Assembly: GCA_003162255.1 (NCBI GenBank)
Contig: PMMJ01000178.1
Location: 1 to 6,948, forward strand
Direction of reading: 5' to 3'
DNA from: Acidobacteriaceae bacterium
Lineage (GTDB): Bacteria > Acidobacteriota > Terriglobia > Terriglobales > Acidobacteriaceae
DNA length: 6,948 nucleotides
Within the stretch, counting starts at the first letter, position 1; every line of letters starts with the position of its first letter. Under the pieces are notes generated by a model, which did no database searches, was not told the origin of the DNA, and saw nothing but the letters and a program-made list of their open reading frames with translations. This document shows, in pieces, positions 1-6,912 of this stretch. The position numbers were made by a program, and so were the translations under genes.

Positions 1-23
1 GAGAGCTGAGAGCTGAGAGCTGA
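1..23. repeat. Heptamer tandem repeat, about 3.3 copies
   Basis: Three perfect copies of the 7-mer GAGAGCT (1-7, 8-14, 15-21) plus GA. The array may continue upstream of the window. It stops 6 bases before the malQ start codon, so it occupies the place where a ribosome binding site and promoter would normally sit. Read in another register the unit is CTGAGAG, which resembles the units in the other two spacers of this window. Confidence 0.9.
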
Positions 24-29
24 TTTTGA

Positions 30-1571
30 ATGTCATTCCCGCGCGCCAGCGGAATTCTGCTTCATCCCACCTCGCTGCCTTCGCGCGGCGGGATCGGTGA
101 TTTTGGTCCGTCGGCATATGCGTTCGCGGATTTTCTCGTCTCGGCGCGGCAGGGCCTGTGGCAGGTGCTGCCCCTCGGCCCACTTGGTTACGGAAACTCG
201 CCTTATTCCTCCACTTCGGCCTTTGCCGGGAATCCGCTGCTGATCAGCTTGGATCGACTCGCCGATCACGGCTGGATCGACCGCGGCCGGGTTGACGCTC
301 TGGCCGCTCTGGCCGGCGAGGTCGAGGCCGTGGATTACCTCGAGGTCTTTCACGAAAAGCTGCCCCTGCTGTTTGAAGCGGCGCGCAACTTCGTGCGCTC
401 CGCCGCACCGAAGGCGCGGTCCCGTTTCGAGAGCTTCTGCCGGCAAAATCAATGGTGGCTCGATGACTTCGTGCTCTTCGATGGCTTGCGCGCTCGTTTC
501 TTGCTGGAAAGCTGGAACCGCTGGCCGCGCAAACTGGCTCATCGCGATGCCGTCGCGATCGAGAAGGCGCACGCGGAAATGCGCGACGAACTCGATGTCC
601 GCCGCACCGTGCAGTTTTTCTTCTTTGAACAGTGGCAGGCGCTTCGAGCCTATTGCGCGCAACGTTCGATTCGCGTCGTGGGCGACATTGCCATCTTCGT
701 AAATCTTGACAGCGCCGATGTCTGGACCCACCCCGATCTTTTTCGACTGACCCCTGAACTCCTTCCCGAAGTCGTAGCCGGCGTGCCGCCGGACTTTTTC
801 AGCAAAGACGGCCAGCGCTGGGGCAATCCTCTTTATCGCTGGGACGTGATGAAAGAACGGGGATATGCGTGGTGGATCGACCGGATGCGCTGGGTCACGC
901 AGAATTTTGACTACATCCGCCTCGATCATTTCCGTGGTTTTTCACAGTTCTGGGAGATTCCTGCCAGCGAGCCAACCGCGATTCATGGCCGCTGGGTCGA
1001 TGGTCCCAAAGACGATTTGTTCGGGAAACTGAGCGAGGTTCTGGGCGGGCTCCCATTTTTCGCCGAAGATCTCGGATACATCACGGCCGACGTGCACGCC
1101 CTTCGCGAACGGCTCAAGATTCCCGGCATGGCGGTGCTGCAATTTGGGTTTGGCAATGTGGGCGCGCACACCCATCTGCCGCACACCTTCACAGCCGAGA
1201 AGGTCGTGTATACGGGCACGCACGACAACGACACGCTGCTCGGCTGGTGGAAATCAGCCGCCACGGAATACGAACGCCAGCAAGTGAAAACGTACCTCGG
1301 GCAGTGTGAAGACGGCCTTAACTGGGCGATGATTCGCGCCGCCTCCGATTCCGTCGCCAGCCTTTGCGTGGTGCCGCTGCAGGATCCGCTGGGGCTGGGA
1401 AGCGCGGCGCGTATGAATGTGCCCAGCAGCGACACTGGTAACTGGCGCTGGCGTTTTGCCGCCGAGTTACTGCGCCCCGAATTGGCTAAGAAACTTGCCG
1501 TGCTCGCTGAAGTCTCCGACCGGATTCCACAGCCGTTGCCCGCAACCGCCAATGAAGAGTGGGTGGCCTGA
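30..1571 (+). CDS. malQ: 4-alpha-glucanotransferase (amylomaltase, GH77)
   Basis: Cytosolic enzyme that moves 1,4-alpha-glucan segments between maltodextrins, releasing glucose; it acts in maltose/maltodextrin or glycogen turnover. The 513 aa length is normal for the compact bacterial GH77 type. Visible family blocks are SGILLHPTSLPS (7-18), the glycine-rich PLGPLGYGNSPYSS region (48-61), GDIAIFVNLDSADVW (218-232), the GVPPDFFSKDGQRWGNPLY block (251-269), YIRLDHFRGF (295-304), AEDLG (345-349) and THDND (397-401). By family knowledge D299 is the nucleophile, E346 the acid/base and D399 the transition-state stabiliser, so the active site is intact. The ATG at 30 is the first possible start because an in-frame TGA lies at 21-23, and it puts the SGILLHP block at the usual distance from the N-terminus. 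No Shine-Dalgarno sequence is visible. The gene stands alone here; no other glycogen or maltose genes are in the window. Confidence 0.97.
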   Translation: MSFPRASGILLHPTSLPSRGGIGDFGPSAYAFADFLVSARQGLWQVLPLGPLGYGNSPYSSTSAFAGNPLLISLDRLADHGWIDRGRVDALAALAGEVEAVDYLEVFHEKLPLLFEAARNFVRSAAPKARSRFESFCRQNQWWLDDFVLFDGLRARFLLESWNRWPRKLAHRDAVAIEKAHAEMRDELDVRRTVQFFFFEQWQALRAYCAQRSIRVVGDIAIFVNLDSADVWTHPDLFRLTPELLPEVVAGVPPDFFSKDGQRWGNPLYRWDVMKERGYAWWIDRMRWVTQNFDYIRLDHFRGFSQFWEIPASEPTAIHGRWVDGPKDDLFGKLSEVLGGLPFFAEDLGYITADVHALRERLKIPGMAVLQFGFGNVGAHTHLPHTFTAEKVVYTGTHDNDTLLGWWKSAATEYERQQVKTYLGQCEDGLNWAMIRAASDSVASLCVVPLQDPLGLGSAARMNVPSSDTGNWRWRFAAELLRPELAKKLAVLAEVSDRIPQPLPATANEEWVA

Positions 1572-1602
1572 GTAGGGTATTCTCGCTGGCGAAGCAAATT
1601 GA

Positions 1603-1663
1603 TCAGGTGTCAGGCCTGAAGCCGGGGATCTATTAGGATTGTTTCCTGAGACCTGACACCTGA
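1603..1663. repeat. Perfect 12-bp inverted repeat in the malQ-ABC spacer
   Basis: TCAGGTGTCAGG at 1603-1614 is exactly complementary to CCTGACACCTGA at 1652-1663, with a 37-nt loop. The left arm starts 31 bases after the malQ stop. No T-tract follows the right arm directly (a short run, TTTTT, is at 1675-1679), so this is not a textbook intrinsic terminator, although it could end malQ transcription or form a leader structure for the ABC operon. The right arm is part of the heptamer array at 1645-1675, and the left arm looks like the same heptamer in inverted orientation. Confidence 0.8.
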
Positions 1664-1675
1664 CACTTGAGACCT
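1645..1675. repeat. Heptamer tandem repeat, about 4.4 copies
   Basis: Units in order are CCTGAGA (1645-1651), CCTGACA (1652-1658), CCTGACA (1659-1665), CTTGAGA (1666-1672) and a partial CCT. The period is 7, with one or two substitutions between copies. It lies 10 bases upstream of the GGAG ribosome binding site of the ABC ATPase gene, so it forms most of that gene's leader. Confidence 0.85.
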
Positions 1676-1684
1676 TTTTCTTCT

Positions 1685-1688
1685 GGAG
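1685..1688 (+). promoter_or_regulatory. Ribosome binding site deciding a GTG start
   Basis: GGAG lies 9 bases before the GTG at 1698, a good spacing, and only 4 bases before an out-of-frame ATG at 1693. This supports the GTG as the true start. The ATG opens a minimal ATG-CCG-TGA frame whose stop overlaps the GTG codon. Confidence 0.7.
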
Positions 1689-1697
1689 TACGATGCC

Positions 1698-3041
1698 GTG
1701 ACCGAGCCCATCATCCGCGCCCACGCTGTCGAAAAGTTCTACGAGCAGCCGGATGGCAATCGCATTGAAGTCATCGCGCCCGTCGATCTCGATGTCGAGC
1801 CGGGCAAGATTATTACGCTGCTCGGCCCCTCCGGCTGTGGCAAGTCCACGCTGCTGCGAATTCTGACCGGACTCAGCAAGCCTTCATCGGGCGAAGTCCT
1901 GTGGCATGGGCAACCGATTACGTCGGAGAACGCCGGCGTGGCCATCGTCTTCCAGAGTTTTGCTCTGTTCCCATGGCTGACCGTGCTCGACAACGTCGAA
2001 GCCCCGCTCGAAGCTCGCGGAGTGCCCGCCCTCGATCGCCATAAACGCGCATTGCGTATTCTCGACACCGTCGGACTGGATGGCTTTGAGAGCGCCTATC
2101 CGAAAGAACTTTCCGGCGGCATGAAACAGCGCGTCGGCTTCGCGCGCGCCCTGGTGGTGGAGCCCGAAGTCCTGTTCATGGATGAGCCCTTCTCCGCGCT
2201 CGATGTGCTCACGGCGGAAAACCTGCGCAATGAATTGCTCGAGCTCTGGCTCAGTAAGAAGATGCCGACTAGCGCCATTTTCATCGTCACGCACAATATT
2301 GAAGAGGCGGTGCTGCTGGCGGATCGCGTGATCGTGCTGGCAAGAAATCCGGCATGGGTGCGCGCCGACTTCCCCATCGAACTCGCTCACCCCCGCGATC
2401 GCAAGTCGCCGCGCTTTGTCGAACTGGTGGACTACATCTACAAGATCATGACCCAGCCCGAACTCGCGCTGGTTGTGCCCGACGCTGCTGCCGCCGCCGC
2501 GCAAAAGCCCGTGCGGCAGAAATATCAGATGCTTCCGCACGCGCGCGTCGGGGGCGTCGCCGGCCTGCTCGAACTGCTGCTGGACCGCGGCGGCAAGGAA
2601 TATCTTCATCGTCTCGCCGAAGTCCTCATCATGGACACTGAAGACCTACTCCCGATCGTCGAGGCTTCGGTGTTGCTCGGGTTCGCCGCATTGAAAGAAG
2701 GCGATGTCCAGATCGCCCCCGAGGGTACTGCCTTTGCGGAAGCCGACATCCTCACGCGCAAGATTCTCTTCCGGCAGGCTGCGCTTAAGCATGTCATGAT
2801 CCTGCAGCAGATCGACAGCGTCCTGCACGCGAAGACGGATCACTCCATTTCGCAGGAATTTTTCTACGACATTCTCGACGAGCACTTCAGCCAGGACGAA
2901 GTGGAGCGGCAGTTCGAAACCGCCATGAACTGGGGCCGCTACGCTGAGATTTTCGACTTCGATCGCGAATCGCACCGGCTGATCCTCGCCGAGCCCGTCG
3001 GCGAGCCGCATCCGCCAACCACCACCCCGGTGCCGTCGTGA
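1698..3041 (+). CDS. ABC transporter ATPase, NitT/TauT type with AAA-associated C-terminal domain
   Basis: Cytoplasmic ATP-hydrolysing subunit of an importer related to nitrate/sulfonate/taurine/bicarbonate systems. The ATPase half (about 1-255) is complete: Walker A GPSGCGKST (43-51), Q-loop Q86 in VFQSFALFPW, signature LSGGMKQR (138-145), Walker B VLFMDEPF with catalytic E163, D-loop SALD (166-169) and switch H199 in VTHNIEEA. An Ala-rich linker (263-268) leads to a second domain (about 278-425) that matches the AAA-associated C-terminal domain found in a subset of these ATPases, including the stretch GGVAGLLELLLDRGGKEYLH (285-304). Total length is 447 aa, against about 250-270 for plain TauB/SsuB proteins. 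The C-terminal tail (434-447) is Pro/Thr-rich. The GTG start is supported by GGAG 9 bases upstream. The gene ends in a GTGA overlap with the permease gene, so the two are co-translated. The C-terminal domain may sense a ligand or regulate transport, but its role is not known to me. The substrate cannot be assigned. Confidence 0.93.
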   Translation: MTEPIIRAHAVEKFYEQPDGNRIEVIAPVDLDVEPGKIITLLGPSGCGKSTLLRILTGLSKPSSGEVLWHGQPITSENAGVAIVFQSFALFPWLTVLDNVEAPLEARGVPALDRHKRALRILDTVGLDGFESAYPKELSGGMKQRVGFARALVVEPEVLFMDEPFSALDVLTAENLRNELLELWLSKKMPTSAIFIVTHNIEEAVLLADRVIVLARNPAWVRADFPIELAHPRDRKSPRFVELVDYIYKIMTQPELALVVPDAAAAAAQKPVRQKYQMLPHARVGGVAGLLELLLDRGGKEYLHRLAEVLIMDTEDLLPIVEASVLLGFAALKEGDVQIAPEGTAFAEADILTRKILFRQAALKHVMILQQIDSVLHAKTDHSISQEFFYDILDEHFSQDEVERQFETAMNWGRYAEIFDFDRESHRLILAEPVGEPHPPTTTPVPS

Positions 3042-4780
3042 AGCGTCCAGAACGAATCGCTTTCCGGCCATTGGTTCGCATCTGGTCGGTGATGCCGCGT
3101 CCCAGCGCGGCGAACCTGCCCGACCTCATCATGTTTTCCGGTGGTCTGGCCCTCTTCTACGGCATCCTGCAAGTAGGACGCAACTGGCTCGGCCCCTTCA
3201 CTCCGCATGTCGAGATCAGCCGCCGCATCGGCGCCCTTCCGGTCTATGCCGGATACTCGCTGCTGCGCATCGCGCTCGCCTACGTGCTGAGCCTGCTCTT
3301 CGCGGTCACCTACGGATATATCGCCGCCTATCGCCCGCGCGCAGAGCGCTTCATGATTCCGCTGCTCGACGTTCTGCAATCCATCCCCGTATTGAGTTTT
3401 CTCCCAGGCGTGATGCTGGCCATGGCCGCGCTCTTTCCGGGACGTCAATTGGGCGTCGAACTAGGCGCGGTCCTGCTCATTTTTACCGGGCAAGTCTGGA
3501 ACATGGCCTTCAGTTTTTATGCGTCGCTGAAAAGCATTCCGCGCGAGATGCGCGAGGCGGCGACGATCTACCGTTTCAACTGGTGGCAACGCTTCCTTCA
3601 GATCGAGTTGCCGTTCGCGACCATTGGGCTAGTCTGGAATTCCATGATGTCGGTCGCAGGGGCATGGTTCTTCCTGATGGCCTGCGAGCAATTTGGCGAC
3701 TTCCGCCTGCCCGGCCTGGGCTCTTATCTGCAAGCCGCTGCGGATAACGGCGACACGAGCTCCATTCTTCTGGGCATTCTCACCATGGTGGCGGTGATTG
3801 TGCTTATCGACCAGTTCATCTGGCGTCCCGTGATTGCATGGGCGGAGAAGTTCAAGATGGAGCAAGTCGAAAGCGCGACCGCCCCAACTTCCTGGGTGCT
3901 CGATTTGCTCCAGCGTTCCCGCGGCGTCGCGCTCTTCCGCAAGCGGGCGACTCGTCCCCTTCGCGAACAGATGATTCACTACTTTGCGCCCAGGCACCAG
4001 GTGCGCGCCGAATCGGCAGGTGAGAACAGAGCTGTTTTATTGCTCTGGCGAGTCGCCGGAATCGCAATCCTCGGGGCGATCGGCTACGCCGTCGTGCGTG
4101 TTGTCATAATTTTGACCGGACTGCGCGGCTCGGAAGTCCACCAGATCGGCTTAGGCCTTGCTGCAACCTTCCTGCGCGTGAATGTCACACTGATTCTCGG
4201 CGCCCTCTGGACCATCCCCGCCGGTGTCGCCATCGGATTCAATCCGCGCCTGGCGCGCATCGCTCAGCCGCTCGCGCAGATTGCCGCCTCAGTTCCGGCC
4301 ACGGCGTTGTTTCCGGTTGTGTTGCTGCTCTTGATTCGCATGGGCGGAGGTTTGGGGGTGGGCTCGATCGTTCTCCTGCTGCTCGGCACGCAGTGGTACA
4401 TTCTGTTCAACGTGATCGCCGGTGCGATCGCGATTCCCACCGACCTGAAAGAAGCCGCCAACGTTTTCGGCATCCGCGGCTGGGAGCGTTGGCGAAAACT
4501 GATCCTGCCCGGAATCTTTCCTTTTCTCGTTACCGGGATGATTACTGCCTCCGGCGGCGCCTGGAACGCCAGCATCGTTGCCGAATATTTCCACTTCAAA
4601 GGCCAGACCTATTCCACTGTGGGCGTCGGCGCCATGATTTCCGCGGCCACCGATGCCAGGAATTTCAATCTCCTTCTCGCCAGCACGATTGCCCTGGCCG
4701 CCGTCGTAGTTACCACTAACCGCCTGGTCTGGCGGCGTCTCTATCGTCTCGCTGAAACGCGCTTCAAGCTTGAGGCCTGA
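3038..4780 (+). CDS. ABC transporter permease, two fused membrane domains
   Basis: Inner-membrane channel subunit partnering the ATPase encoded just upstream. The 580-aa chain holds two binding-protein-dependent permease domains, so one polypeptide can supply the whole channel. Half 1 (about 30-268) has hydrophobic segments near 30-47, 72-95, 107-133, 140-162, 197-216 and 243-262. Half 2 (about 332-565) has them near 335-360, 370-400, 410-435, 440-465, 490-512 and 543-562. A charged linker (about 269-331) joins them. Each half has an ATPase-contacting EAA loop: REAATIYRFNWWQRF (172-186) followed by IELP, and KEAANVFGIRGWERW (471-485) followed by LILP. The conserved glycine of the loop is present in half 2 (G478) but is R179 in half 1. 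The GTG start at 3038 overlaps the ATPase stop (GTGA), which fits translational coupling; no Shine-Dalgarno is evident. An in-frame ATG at 3092 (M19) is an alternative start. No substrate-binding protein gene lies beside it. Confidence 0.92.
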   Translation: MKRPERIAFRPLVRIWSVMPRPSAANLPDLIMFSGGLALFYGILQVGRNWLGPFTPHVEISRRIGALPVYAGYSLLRIALAYVLSLLFAVTYGYIAAYRPRAERFMIPLLDVLQSIPVLSFLPGVMLAMAALFPGRQLGVELGAVLLIFTGQVWNMAFSFYASLKSIPREMREAATIYRFNWWQRFLQIELPFATIGLVWNSMMSVAGAWFFLMACEQFGDFRLPGLGSYLQAAADNGDTSSILLGILTMVAVIVLIDQFIWRPVIAWAEKFKMEQVESATAPTSWVLDLLQRSRGVALFRKRATRPLREQMIHYFAPRHQVRAESAGENRAVLLLWRVAGIAILGAIGYAVVRVVIILTGLRGSEVHQIGLGLAATFLRVNVTLILGALWTIPAGVAIGFNPRLARIAQPLAQIAASVPATALFPVVLLLLIRMGGGLGVGSIVLLLLGTQWYILFNVIAGAIAIPTDLKEAANVFGIRGWERWRKLILPGIFPFLVTGMITASGGAWNASIVAEYFHFKGQTYSTVGVGAMISAATDARNFNLLLASTIALAAVVVTTNRLVWRRLYRLAETRFKLEA

Positions 4781-4785
4781 GCTCT

Positions 4786-4810
4786 CAGTTCCCAGTTCCC
4801 AGTTCTCAGT
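4786..4810. repeat. Heptamer tandem repeat, about 3.6 copies
   Basis: Units are CAGTTCC (4786-4792), CAGTTCC (4793-4799), CAGTTCT (4800-4806) and partial CAGT, beginning 6 bases after the permease stop. On the minus strand the unit reads CTGRGAA, which relates it to CTGAGAG at 1-23 and CTGAGAC/CTGACAC at 1645-1675, but in opposite orientation. Confidence 0.85.
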
Positions 4811-4832
4811 CACCTCCACTCTTTCTGAGAAC
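4802..4832. terminator. Small hairpin after the ABC operon
   Basis: GTTCTCAG (4802-4809) and CTGAGAAC (4825-4832) are perfectly complementary, giving an 8-bp stem with a 15-nt loop, 21 bases past the permease stop. There is no T-tract after it, so a terminator role is only possible. It overlaps the heptamer array and may simply be two repeat copies facing each other. Confidence 0.35.
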
Positions 4833-4929
4833 CGAGTACCGTTACTGGGGGTTACTAAAAGAGTACTTATTCACGAACCGTTCACCGTCTCTTCATGAAC
4901 GTGCAAACAAGGCAAGGCAAGAATCAACC
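4833..4929 (+). other. Leader region of the acyltransferase gene
   Basis: This 97-bp AT-richer stretch must hold the acyltransferase promoter if the gene has its own. I see short repeats only: GTTACT twice (4841-4846, 4851-4856), GAGTAC twice (4834-4839, 4861-4866), the palindrome TTCATGAA (4892-4899), and CGTTCA/TGAACG inverted (4879-4884, 4896-4901). No clear -35/-10 pair can be named. The only purine-rich sequence before the start is AAGGCAAGGCAAG, a weak ribosome binding site. Confidence 0.4.
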
Positions 4930-6747
4930 ATGCCTGAATTGCCGATCGCTGAGGAAGAGCGCGAAGAGCGCGGTGTGCTGACCGAACCGCCGCTTCTGGC
5001 GGGGCTTCCCGGATTCGCCGGGAAATTCATTCCCATGGAGCAGGCGCGCGAACTGTATCAGCGCGTGCGCTTGGCGCCGCAGGGCTTTCGATTGGAAGCA
5101 CTGCTGGCGGAAATGAAGATAAAGCTCGACGTCCAAGCCACCGACCTCGATCGCATTCCGGTTAAAGGCCCGCTGGTCGCCGTGGCCAACCATCCTTTTG
5201 GCGTGCTCGACGGCGCGGCTCTGGCGGTGCTTCTGTTGCGCGTGCGTCCCGACGTCAAAATACTGACCAACTCGCTGCTGGATGGTATCCCCGATCTGCA
5301 CGAGCATTGCATCTTCGTGGATCCATTTCGCACCCCGTTTTCGGCGGATAAGAATGTGAAACCCCTGAAGCAGGCGATGGAATGGCTGCGCCAAGGCGGC
5401 ACGCTTGCCGTGTTTCCTGCCGGCGAAGTTTCGCAATGGAACGTGCGCGAGGCGCAAGTCACCGATCCTGCCTGGAACACCGTGGCCGCGCGCCTGGTGC
5501 GCAAGGCTGGAGCCAGCGCGCTCCCAGTATACTTCTGCGGCCGTAACAGCGTGACCTTCCAGTTGCTCGGTTTGATCCATCCGCGGCTCCGGACGCTTTT
5601 TCTGCTGCAGGAATTTCTGCAGCAACGCGAGAAGGACGTGCGGGTTCGCATCGGCAAGGCGATTCCGTCTGAGCTGATCGCCAACCTTGATAGCGATGAG
5701 GAAGCTACCGAGTATCTTCGCCTGCGAACTTATTTGCTGTCGTATCGGGGTAAGAATCCGATCTCGCTGCCTGCTAAGATGCGTGCTGCGCTGCCGCGCA
5801 AGCCGCAGGAGCCGATTGCTTCCGAGGTTCCATCGCGATTCGTCGTCAACGATATCGCCGCGCTACCTGTCGAGCGCTTGCTCGTCGAAAACGCGGATTT
5901 CGCCGTGTATGCTGCGCGCGCTTCTGAACTGCCTCACCTGCTCGATGAGCTTGGACGCCTGCGCGAAATCACTTTCCGCGCCGCCGGTGAAGGCACCGGA
6001 CGCAGCGCCGACCTCGATCATTTCGACGCCTATTACTGGCATCTGCTGTTGTGGAACAAGGGGAAACAGGAATTGGCCGGTGCTTACCGTGTTGGCAACA
6101 CCGACGAGATCATTCGCAGCCACGGCATCAAGGGCCTGTACACGAACACCGTGTTCCGCTATGACGAACAACTGTTCTTGAAGATTGGTTCCGCGCTGGA
6201 ACTGGGTCGCTCGTTTGTCCGTCCCGAATATCAGCGTCAGTACGCTCCGCTGCTTCTGTTGTGGAAGGGGATCGCGCGTTTTGTGGCCGCCCGCCCCGAG
6301 ACTCCAGTGCTGTTCGGAGCGGTCAGCATCAGCAACGAGTACAGCAGTTTGTCGCGAGAGATGATCGTCCGCTATTTTGAGCAGCGCAGTGTTAAAGACG
6401 AAGACGGGCGCGATTTTGCCGGCCTCGTCCAAGCGCGCACTCCCTTCCGCGCGCCCAGGCTCCGCCGCTGGGACTGCGGCGCTATCTGCAGCGCGCTGCG
6501 CGATCTCGACGAGCTTGCCGAGCCGATCTCCGATGTGGAAGAAGACGGCAAAGGGCTGCCCATCCTGCTCCGGCAGTACGCCAAGGTGGGAGGCAGGCTG
6601 GTGGGCTTCAATCTCGACCGCAAATTCTCCGACGTGGTCGATGGCCTGATGATCGTCGACTTGCGCCAGACCGATCCCTCGGTCCTCGATCGCTATATGG
6701 GAAGGGAAGGCTATGCCGGATTTCGCCAGTTCCACCAACTCGATTAG
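4930..6747 (+). CDS. Two-domain acyltransferase, OlsF-like (PlsC/OlsA-like + OlsB-like GNAT)
   Basis: Probable membrane-associated lipid acyltransferase. The N-terminal half (about 30-275) is a lysophospholipid-acyltransferase domain: NHPFGVLDG (87-95) carries the catalytic His88/Asp94 pair, FVDPFRTPF (129-137) fits the substrate-binding block, FPAGEVS (162-168) corresponds to the FPEGT motif, and ALPVYF (197-202) to the last PV motif. The C-terminal half (about 315-600) resembles OlsB N-acyltransferases, the GNAT-like 'hemolysin' family: LREITFRAAGEG (344-355), DLDHFDAYYWHLLLW (361-375), LELGRSFVRPEYQ (423-435), LFGAVSIS (461-468), LPILLRQYAKVGGRL (543-557) and DVVDGLMIVDL (568-578). In known OlsF enzymes the OlsB-like half first N-acylates ornithine and the OlsA-like half then adds the second, ester-linked fatty acid; this protein has the same domain order. 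The amino-acid acceptor here is inferred, not shown. No signal peptide or clear membrane span is visible. The ATG at 4930 has only a weak ribosome binding site. No related lipid genes are adjacent. Confidence 0.85.
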   Translation: MPELPIAEEEREERGVLTEPPLLAGLPGFAGKFIPMEQARELYQRVRLAPQGFRLEALLAEMKIKLDVQATDLDRIPVKGPLVAVANHPFGVLDGAALAVLLLRVRPDVKILTNSLLDGIPDLHEHCIFVDPFRTPFSADKNVKPLKQAMEWLRQGGTLAVFPAGEVSQWNVREAQVTDPAWNTVAARLVRKAGASALPVYFCGRNSVTFQLLGLIHPRLRTLFLLQEFLQQREKDVRVRIGKAIPSELIANLDSDEEATEYLRLRTYLLSYRGKNPISLPAKMRAALPRKPQEPIASEVPSRFVVNDIAALPVERLLVENADFAVYAARASELPHLLDELGRLREITFRAAGEGTGRSADLDHFDAYYWHLLLWNKGKQELAGAYRVGNTDEIIRSHGIKGLYTNTVFRYDEQLFLKIGSALELGRSFVRPEYQRQYAPLLLLWKGIARFVAARPETPVLFGAVSISNEYSSLSREMIVRYFEQRSVKDEDGRDFAGLVQARTPFRAPRLRRWDCGAICSALRDLDELAEPISDVEEDGKGLPILLRQYAKVGGRLVGFNLDRKFSDVVDGLMIVDLRQTDPSVLDRYMGREGYAGFRQFHQLD

Positions 6748-6754
6748 CTTTGTC

Positions 6755-6847
6755 AGTGGAGAGCCGGGCGTCTTCGCCCGGCCAGCAGCCCAGTGGACCG
6801 GCGCGAGCCTGTCCTGAGCTTGCCGAAGGGACGCCCGTCGCTCCATT
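6755..6847. repeat. 93-bp element with 18-nt imperfect terminal inverted repeats
   Basis: Bases 6755-6772 pair with 6830-6847 in one register: 15 Watson-Crick pairs, one G·T (6756/6846) and two mismatches (6762/6840, 6764/6838). The strongest block is CGGGCGTC (6765-6772) against GACGCCCG (6830-6837). The 57-nt centre contains CCTGAGCTTGCCGAAGGG (6813-6830), where GTCC (6811-6814) and GGAC (6829-6832) can also pair. It begins 7 bases after the acyltransferase stop. The form is that of a non-coding dispersed (REP/BIME- or MITE-like) element; I cannot test copy number. Confidence 0.6.
6763..6782. terminator. Strong GC hairpin downstream of the acyltransferase
   Basis: GCCGGGCG (6763-6770) and CGCCCGGC (6775-6782) form a perfect 8-bp stem with a 4-nt TCTT loop, 15 bases after the acyltransferase stop. 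There is no T-tract, so it is not a classic intrinsic terminator, but it could slow or end transcription or protect the mRNA 3' end. It uses the left arm of the 93-bp inverted-repeat element, so the local and long-range stems exclude each other. Confidence 0.5.
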
Positions 6848-6912
6848 GAGAACGCCCACTTGATTGCCGGGTAGTGGCTCAGTTTCGCGATGCAGGCGAC
6901 AAGACGCAGAAC

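Noticed and set aside
33..929. Long minus-strand open frame (298 aa) opposite malQ
   Set aside because: It lies entirely antisense to a gene with an intact GH77 active site, and its translation shows no domain or motif. Long antisense frames are expected in GC-rich coding DNA.
1675..1679. T run after the 12-bp stem as an intrinsic terminator
   Set aside because: The run lies 11 bases past the stem and directly before the ribosome binding site, so the arrangement does not fit a standard terminator.
1884..2609. Minus-strand open frame (241 aa) opposite the ABC ATPase
   Set aside because: It overlaps the signature, Walker B and H-loop coding region of a clear ATPase and has no family features.
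1..4810. CRISPR array
   Set aside because: The repeats are 7 bp with no spacers between copies, and no cas-like gene is present.
30..6747. A single four-gene operon or novel defence/biosynthetic system
   Set aside because: Same orientation, but the malQ-ABC and ABC-acyltransferase spacers are 126 and 149 bp with repeats and hairpins, and the products have unrelated roles. Only the ATPase-permease pair is clearly co-expressed.
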